DNA of 10,052 bases. Source: CAZXDS01 sp964639525 (lineage in GTDB: Bacteria > Bacteroidota > Ignavibacteria > Ignavibacteriales > Melioribacteraceae). Under the pieces are notes generated by a model. The model worked only from the letters and a program-made list of their open reading frames with translations. It ran no database searches and was not told the origin of the DNA. The translations under genes were made by a program, and so were the position numbers. Location: contig CAZXDS010000130.1 of assembly GCA_964639525.1 (NCBI GenBank), positions 1-10,052 of the forward strand, written 5' to 3'. This document shows positions 6,538 to 10,052 of the stretch, piece after piece (positions within the stretch are counted from its first letter, which is position 1; each line of letters begins with the position of its first letter).

Positions 6538-6876
6538 TTGAATAGCGTATCTGCTAAAAAAATAAAAAAAATTAATCTCGACTTCGAAACGTTTGAGACA
6601 TTGATAGATAGTTATCCTACTGCTGTAATTATTGATGTAAGGACTATTATGGAATTTAATCAAGGACGAATTGCCAATTCAATTTTAATAGATTTTTCCA
6701 ACTCGGAGTTTTTGCATAAAATTGAACAACTTGATAAAACCAAAAAATATCTCGTTTATTGCCGAAGTGGAAACCGAAGCTATTATGCAATTTTAGAAAT
6801 GCTGAGAGCCGGATTTGAAGATGTTGCCCATCTTGCTTCCGGTATAATTGGCTGGAAAGGAGAAATTGAATATTGA
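6538..6876 (+). CDS. Single-domain rhodanese-like protein
   Basis: A 112-residue cytoplasmic protein made of one rhodanese domain. AVIIDVRTIMEFNQGRI (29-45) is the N-terminal CH2A-like motif. The active-site loop CRSGNRS (75-81) carries the persulfide-forming Cys75 and an arginine-containing oxyanion loop. SGIIGWKGEI ends the domain. Such proteins carry sulfane sulfur to acceptors or act in redox balance. The start is unusual: the frame is closed by a TGA at 6532-6534 and has no ATG before the conserved core, so the TTG at 6538 is the likely start, with GGAA at 6527-6530 as a weak ribosome site. An overlapping six-codon frame (6525-6545, MEMIIE) begins just upstream. The stop overlaps the start of the DCC-family gene. 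Confidence 0.88.
   Translation: MNSVSAKKIKKINLDFETFETLIDSYPTAVIIDVRTIMEFNQGRIANSILIDFSNSEFLHKIEQLDKTKKYLVYCRSGNRSYYAILEMLRAGFEDVAHLASGIIGWKGEIEY
6856..6862 (+). promoter_or_regulatory. Shine-Dalgarno site deciding the DCC-family start
   Basis: AAAGGAG lies ten bases before the TTG at 6873, inside the 3' end of the rhodanese gene. Clear ribosome sites are rare in this window, so this one supports the TTG start over the next in-frame ATG at 6909. Confidence 0.7.
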
Positions 6877-7328
6877 TTGAGAGTCTCAATATTAAAGCTG
6901 AACCGCTTATGATTTTTGATGGAAATTGTGGACTTTGTAATCACATTGTGAGAATGTTAGTTCGCGCAGATAAATCCAATAAATTGAAATTTGTCTCAAA
7001 CAGTTCTGAAAATATTATTAAAATATTTCCAAATAATTATGAAACTCTTTTGCAATGCGATTCCATTATTATCATTGAGGGAAATTGTATTCTGTACAAA
7101 TCAAAAGCTGTAATATCAATATTAAAATATTTACCATACCCTTGGCAATTATTGCGAGTATTTCAAATTATGCCGTCAATTGTTCTTGATAAAATGTACG
7201 ATTATATTGCTTTGCGAAGATACAAATGGTTCGGAAAATTGAAATGTGATATTTCTTTTGAATCCGCACAAAAATCAAAATACAGCGATTCGGGGTCAAA
7301 ATTAAGATTACAAAAAACAACACGTTAA
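6873..7328 (+). CDS. DCC-family (DUF393) thiol-disulfide oxidoreductase-like protein
   Basis: A 151-residue protein of the DCC family (PF04134), named for its D-x-x-C-x-x-C motif. Here it reads FDGNCGLCNHIV (15-26), with Asp16, Cys19 and Cys22. YKSKAVISILKYLPYPWQLL and the closing block VLDKMYDYIALRRYKWFGK also match the family. The Cys pair suggests redox activity, but the biochemical role of the family is not well defined. The TTG start overlaps the rhodanese TGA as TTGA and is supported by a good AAAGGAG. The last 25 or so residues are a polar tail, longer than the usual family end. Co-translation with a rhodanese suggests a shared sulfur or thiol role, which is an inference. Confidence 0.9.
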   Translation: MIESLNIKAEPLMIFDGNCGLCNHIVRMLVRADKSNKLKFVSNSSENIIKIFPNNYETLLQCDSIIIIEGNCILYKSKAVISILKYLPYPWQLLRVFQIMPSIVLDKMYDYIALRRYKWFGKLKCDISFESAQKSKYSDSGSKLRLQKTTR

Positions 7329-7367
7329 GAGTATATAAAAAAATATTTTTCCGATTAAATTTGCCAT

Positions 7368-7406
7368 ATTTCTGTAACACAGATTATTAATCTGTGTTAC
7401 AGAAAT
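7368..7406. repeat. Perfect 39-bp palindrome with 19-bp arms
   Basis: The left arm (7368-7386) and right arm (7388-7406) are exact reverse complements around one central T. The core of the left arm is CTGTAACACAGATTA. In RNA it would form a very stable hairpin with a minimal loop. T residues follow it (7406-7409), so it can serve as the terminator of the rhodanese-DCC transcript. Its perfection is more than a terminator needs, and it may be a dispersed REP-like element. No second copy is in the window. Confidence 0.8.
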
Positions 7407-7424
7407 TTTGACTCTGAATCGCTG
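7407..7424 (+). repeat. 18-mer shared with the mutL leader
   Basis: TTTGACTCTGAATCGCTG directly follows the 39-bp palindrome and matches positions 43-60 at 17 of 18 bases. Both copies sit in gaps, about 92-94 bases upstream of the next start codon. Each contains TTGACT, a possible -35 box, but no good -10 box follows at the usual distance. Confidence 0.5.
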
Positions 7425-7455
7425 CAAAATAAACATTTATTGGTACTTAAAAATA

Positions 7456-7467
7456 TTTAATACTATT
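7456..7467 (+). promoter_or_regulatory. Dodecamer shared with the mutase leader, possible -10 region
   Basis: TTTAATACTATT is identical to positions 2204-2215 and ends 31 bases before the tgt start. TACTAT within it could be a -10 box. TTGGTA at 7440-7445 is a poor -35 candidate at a short 15-base spacing. The call is weak. Confidence 0.22.
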
Positions 7468-7498
7468 TTTAAAATTCCATTTTATAAAATTTATACCA

Positions 7499-8650
7499 TT
7501 GTTAAAATTTAATCTTTTACATACAGATACAAACTCAAAAGCAAGAACCGGAAGACTTGAAACGGCACACGGGGTTATTGACACTCCAATATTTATGCCG
7601 GTTGGAACACAGGGAACTGTTAAAGCTGTTGCGCAAGATAGATTACGCGATGATATTAATGCGGAAATAATTCTCGCAAACACTTATCACCTGTATTTGC
7701 GACCCGGGACTGAAATACTGGAAAGTGCCGGCGGACTGCATAAATTTATGAATTGGAAGAGACCAATTCTAACTGATAGCGGTGGCTATCAGGTTTATAG
7801 TTTGTCTGATTTAAGAAAATTAAAAAAAGACGGTGTTGAATTTCGTTCACACATTGATGGTTCAAAACATTTTTTTACTCCCGAAAAAGTTGTAAATATT
7901 CAGCGGTCAATCGGTTCTGATATTGCAATGGTTCTTGATGAATGTACGCCGTATCCGTGTGAATATGATTATGCGAAAAAATCTACAAAATTGACTTCGG
8001 ATTGGGCAGAATTAAATCGCAAAGCGTTTCATAATTCTAAACCTCTGTATGGACATGAACAATTTCAATTCGGAATTATTCAAGGCAGTGTTTATAAGGA
8101 TTTACGAGAACTGTCGGCAAAAAAAATTACTTCGCTTGATTTTGATGGTTATGCAATAGGCGGACTTGCTGTTGGAGAGCCTACGAAAGACATGTATGAA
8201 CTAGTTAATTTTACAACAGATTTTATTTCGGAGGAAAAGCCAAGGTATCTTATGGGTGTTGGGCGACCTGAAAATATACTTGAAGGAATTGCACGCGGTA
8301 TTGATATGTTTGACTGTGTTATGCCAACGCGCAATGCTCGAAACGCATATCTTTTTACGTACAATGGTTTTGTTACAATTAGAAATGCGAATTATAAAAC
8401 AGATTTTAACCCGATTGATTCGGCTTGTGATTGCTACACTTGCCGGAATTTTTCACGGGCATACTTACATCATTTGTTTAAGGCAAAAGAAGTGCTTGCC
8501 CTTGAGTTGGCAACAATTCATAATTTATCGTTTTATTTAAGATTAGTTCGCGATGCAAGGGAAAAAATTAACGGAAATACATTTATTGATTGGAAAAATG
8601 AAATAATTAAAAAAATATCAATTAACATAAAAAACATGACGGAGGATTAA
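7499..8650 (+). CDS. tgt: Queuine/preQ1 tRNA-guanine transglycosylase
   Basis: Tgt exchanges guanine 34 of GUN-anticodon tRNAs for preQ1, a step in queuosine synthesis. Length (383 residues) and motifs are standard. LTDSGGYQVYSL has the general base Asp93. DECTPYP has the bacterial-type Cys149. GGLAVGEP (221-228) has the valine typical of preQ1-using enzymes. FDCVMPTRNARNAY carries the nucleophile Asp272. The zinc site is CDCYTC (Cys310, 312, 315) with His341 in TIHN, spaced as in the E. coli enzyme. The TTG at 7499 gives the usual start, MLKFNLLHTD; no ATG is available before the conserved core. It is probably transcribed from the 170-nt gap upstream. Its last codons contain the ribosome site for yajC, which starts at the very next base. 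Confidence 0.97.
   Translation: MLKFNLLHTDTNSKARTGRLETAHGVIDTPIFMPVGTQGTVKAVAQDRLRDDINAEIILANTYHLYLRPGTEILESAGGLHKFMNWKRPILTDSGGYQVYSLSDLRKLKKDGVEFRSHIDGSKHFFTPEKVVNIQRSIGSDIAMVLDECTPYPCEYDYAKKSTKLTSDWAELNRKAFHNSKPLYGHEQFQFGIIQGSVYKDLRELSAKKITSLDFDGYAIGGLAVGEPTKDMYELVNFTTDFISEEKPRYLMGVGRPENILEGIARGIDMFDCVMPTRNARNAYLFTYNGFVTIRNANYKTDFNPIDSACDCYTCRNFSRAYLHHLFKAKEVLALELATIHNLSFYLRLVRDAREKINGNTFIDWKNEIIKKISINIKNMTED
8641..8645 (+). promoter_or_regulatory. Strong Shine-Dalgarno site for yajC within tgt
   Basis: GGAGG lies five bases before the yajC ATG and inside the last tgt codons. It is the best ribosome site in the window and ties yajC translation to tgt. Confidence 0.8.
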
Positions 8651-8980
8651 ATGAATCTTTTATTGGCAATGGCACCACAAGGAGGATCGGGTGGCGGCGG
8701 AAGTATGATGAGCACATTAATAATGTTTGCAGCAATTTTTGCAATATTTTATTTTATGATTATCAGACCGCAGCAGAAAAAATCGAAACAGCGTGAAGCT
8801 CTTTTATCAGCCATTAAAAAAGGCGATAAGGTTGTTACAAGCGGCGGATTTCACGGAACAATTTCAGGGATTGATGAAAAAACCGTTCTACTTGATCTGG
8901 GAAATAACGTTAAAGTAAAAGTTGAACGTGCTGCAATAGCTTCCGTAAACGGCGGCGAAGTAATAGAAAAGAAAAAATAG
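8651..8980 (+). CDS. yajC: Sec translocase accessory subunit YajC
   Basis: A small membrane protein of 109 residues that associates with SecDF and SecYEG in protein export. A Gly/Ser-rich N terminus (PQGGSGGGGS, 9-18) precedes one transmembrane helix ending in FYFMIIRPQQKKSKQ (about 33-47), the family hallmark. A soluble domain follows with KKGDKVVTSGGFHGTISGID, VLLDLGNNVKVKVERAAI and a lysine-rich end. It starts at the base after the tgt stop, and the tgt-yajC pairing is widespread in bacteria. In many genomes secD and secF follow; here a terminator and an agmatinase gene follow instead. Identification is firm. Confidence 0.96.
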   Translation: MNLLLAMAPQGGSGGGGSMMSTLIMFAAIFAIFYFMIIRPQQKKSKQREALLSAIKKGDKVVTSGGFHGTISGIDEKTVLLDLGNNVKVKVERAAIASVNGGEVIEKKK

Positions 8981-9015
8981 AAGATATTTTATTAAGCTAT
9001 TAGTTTTTGTCTTTT

Positions 9016-9052
9016 ATACCGAACTCTCGAACTATGGGTTCGGTATTTTATT
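9016..9052 (+). terminator. Intrinsic terminator after tgt-yajC
   Basis: ATACCGAAC (9016-9024) and GTTCGGTAT (9038-9046) form a perfect 9-bp stem around a 13-base loop, followed by TTTTATT. It lies 35 bases after the yajC stop, where a terminator for the tgt-yajC unit is expected. It also falls inside the longest possible agmatinase frame, which argues that the first 26 codons of that frame are not translated. Confidence 0.8.
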
Positions 9053-9084
9053 CTAATGTTATTAAAATAAATATATTTGATGAA

Positions 9085-9975
9085 ATGAAAATATTAAATC
9101 AAAAAAATAATTTTCTTGGTATTCAAAAAAAACATTCTTCATTTGAAGATTCAAAAATTGTAATACTTCCCGTTCCTTATGAAAAGACAGTGAGCTATGG
9201 AAAGGGGACAAAAAATGGACCGAAGAAAATAATTGAGGCTTCCCATTTTGTTGAATTTTATGATGAAGAATTAAGACGGGAATTGTGTTTTCAAGAGGGA
9301 ATTGTCACACTTCCGTTACTTGCCGTTGAGGAAAAATCTGCAAATAGAGCTTTAACAGTAATTTATAATAGAGTTAAAGAGATGCTGGCAAAAGAAAAGT
9401 TTGTTGTTACGCTTGGTGGAGAACATACAGTTTCACAAGCTCCAATTAAGGCTCATTTTGAAAAGTTTAACAACCTTTCCGTTTTACAAATTGATGCACA
9501 CTCGGATTTACGACAAACTTATGAAGGCACAAAATATTCTCATGCCTGTGTCATGGCAAGAGTAGCCGAGTTCACCACTGATATTCATCAAGTCGGTATT
9601 CGTGCCCAAGATGTTTCCGAAGCAAAATTCATTGTTGAAAAAAATATCAATACTTATTACATGAGACAAATACGCTCAGGTAAATATGGAAAAAATTGGC
9701 AAAAAAAAGTTGCTGAAAAATTGAATGATAATGTTTACATCACTTTTGATGTGGATGGTTTTGATCCCTCGGTAATTGCTTCAACAGGAACACCTGAACC
9801 GGGCGGATTGTTTTGGGATGAAACGATGGACCTGTTAAACATTGTTGGACAAACAAAAAATATTGTGGGTTTTGATGTAGTTGAACTCTCGCCAAAGAGA
9901 AATCAGCCCGAATCTGATTTTAATACTGCTAAATTAGTTTATAAAATTTTGAATTATGCTTTTCAAGTTGAATAA
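9085..9975 (+). CDS. speB: Agmatinase-family ureohydrolase
   Basis: An agmatinase (agmatine to putrescine plus urea) or a close relative in the arginase/ureohydrolase family; cytoplasmic, 296 residues from the chosen start. The binuclear manganese ligands are complete: GGEHT (His114), IDAHSDLR (Asp137, His139, Asp141) and ITFDVDGFDP (Asp222, Asp224). SHACVMAR, STGTPEPGGL and GFDVVELSP support SpeB over true arginase. The frame is open back to a TTG at 9007, but that stretch contains an intrinsic terminator. The ATG at 9085, giving MKILNQKNNFLG, also fits the family length. It is probably its own transcription unit. An arginine decarboxylase, needed to make agmatine, is not in the window. Substrate choice within the family (guanidinobutyrate, for example) cannot be settled from motifs alone. 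Confidence 0.9.
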   Translation: MKILNQKNNFLGIQKKHSSFEDSKIVILPVPYEKTVSYGKGTKNGPKKIIEASHFVEFYDEELRRELCFQEGIVTLPLLAVEEKSANRALTVIYNRVKEMLAKEKFVVTLGGEHTVSQAPIKAHFEKFNNLSVLQIDAHSDLRQTYEGTKYSHACVMARVAEFTTDIHQVGIRAQDVSEAKFIVEKNINTYYMRQIRSGKYGKNWQKKVAEKLNDNVYITFDVDGFDPSVIASTGTPEPGGLFWDETMDLLNIVGQTKNIVGFDVVELSPKRNQPESDFNTAKLVYKILNYAFQVE

Positions 9976-10015
9976 ATTATTATTAAAATGTGTAACATAA
10001 AATATAAACATTAAT

Positions 10016-10052
10016 GAGTCCGGTCTAAAAAGTAATATTTTGGCTAACCCAC
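10016..10052 (+). mobile_element. Second copy of the 94-bp element, cut by the window end
   Basis: The left inverted repeat GAGTCCGGTCTAAAAAG (10016-10032) and the next 20 bases match the element at 2091-2127 at 32 of 37 positions. The copy ends at the window edge just inside the CCCAC arm of the main hairpin. It lies 40 bases after the agmatinase stop in the same orientation as the first copy. Its right end, expected about 57 bases further on, is not visible. Confidence 0.75.

Noticed and set aside
6525..6545. Six-codon frame MEMIIE as a leader peptide for the rhodanese gene
   Set aside because: It is too short to support on its own. Its GGAA is better explained as the weak ribosome site for the TTG start at 6538.
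6873..7328. Rhodanese plus DCC pair as a new defence or toxin system
   Set aside because: Both are common small redox/sulfur families, with no toxin, nuclease or regulator nearby. Nothing beyond their coupling supports a special system.
7335..7350. AT-only inverted repeat (AAAAATATTTTT) after the DCC gene
   Set aside because: It is expected by chance in such AT-rich sequence, and the strong 39-bp palindrome next to it is the better terminator candidate.
8256..8540. 94-codon plus-strand frame inside tgt
   Set aside because: It is out of frame with the highly conserved nucleophile and zinc-site region of Tgt and has no ribosome site; it is a shadow frame.

Overview
The window is about 10 kb of AT-rich bacterial chromosome, and all ten protein-coding genes lie on the + strand. 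Gene content and protein style point to the Bacteroidota/Chlorobiota/Ignavibacteriota side of the tree. The indications are an endonuclease-type MutL, an IcmA-like mutase subunit, a lipoprotein next to a CNNM/CorC-type protein, frequent TTG starts and few clear Shine-Dalgarno sites. An Ignavibacteria-like source is my best guess, but it is an inference. There is no rRNA, tRNA, CRISPR array, transposase or phage gene.

Layout. Positions 1-136 hold the upstream flank with a small terminator-like hairpin. mutL (137-2014) follows. Its stop codon is the first unit of a TGATAAT-like heptamer array. Next comes a 94-bp element (2091-2184) with 17-bp imperfect terminal inverted repeats, two nested hairpins and a 6-bp flanking direct repeat. 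A tight block follows: IcmA-like acyl-CoA mutase large subunit (2242-3897), UbiA/DPPR-synthase-like prenyltransferase (3900-4766), an orphan lipoprotein (4780-5283) and a CNNM/CorC-type transporter (5283-6503), with gaps of 2 and 13 nt and a 1-nt overlap. After 34 nt come a rhodanese-domain protein (6538-6876) and a DCC/DUF393 protein (6873-7328), which overlap by 4 nt. The 170-nt gap behind them holds a perfect 39-bp palindrome and an 18-mer also present upstream of mutL. Then come tgt (7499-8650) and yajC (8651-8980) with no gap, an intrinsic terminator (9016-9052) and an agmatinase-family gene (start placed at 9085, end 9975). The window closes inside a second copy of the 94-bp element (10016-10052, truncated by the window end).

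How the genes work together. Most are housekeeping genes: mismatch repair, queuosine tRNA modification with a Sec accessory subunit, polyamine synthesis and divalent-cation handling. The mutase lacks a B12-binding domain and carries F80 and Q198, the residues that mark isobutyryl-CoA mutase rather than methylmalonyl-CoA mutase. It must therefore work with a separate B12 subunit encoded elsewhere. The rhodanese and DCC genes are translationally coupled and may form a small thiol/sulfur-handling pair.

I found no clear new multi-gene system. The most interesting signals are the MITE/REP-like intergenic element with two copies in 8 kb, the ICM signature in the mutase, the large intergenic palindrome with its shared 18-mer, and a terminator that corrects the agmatinase start.
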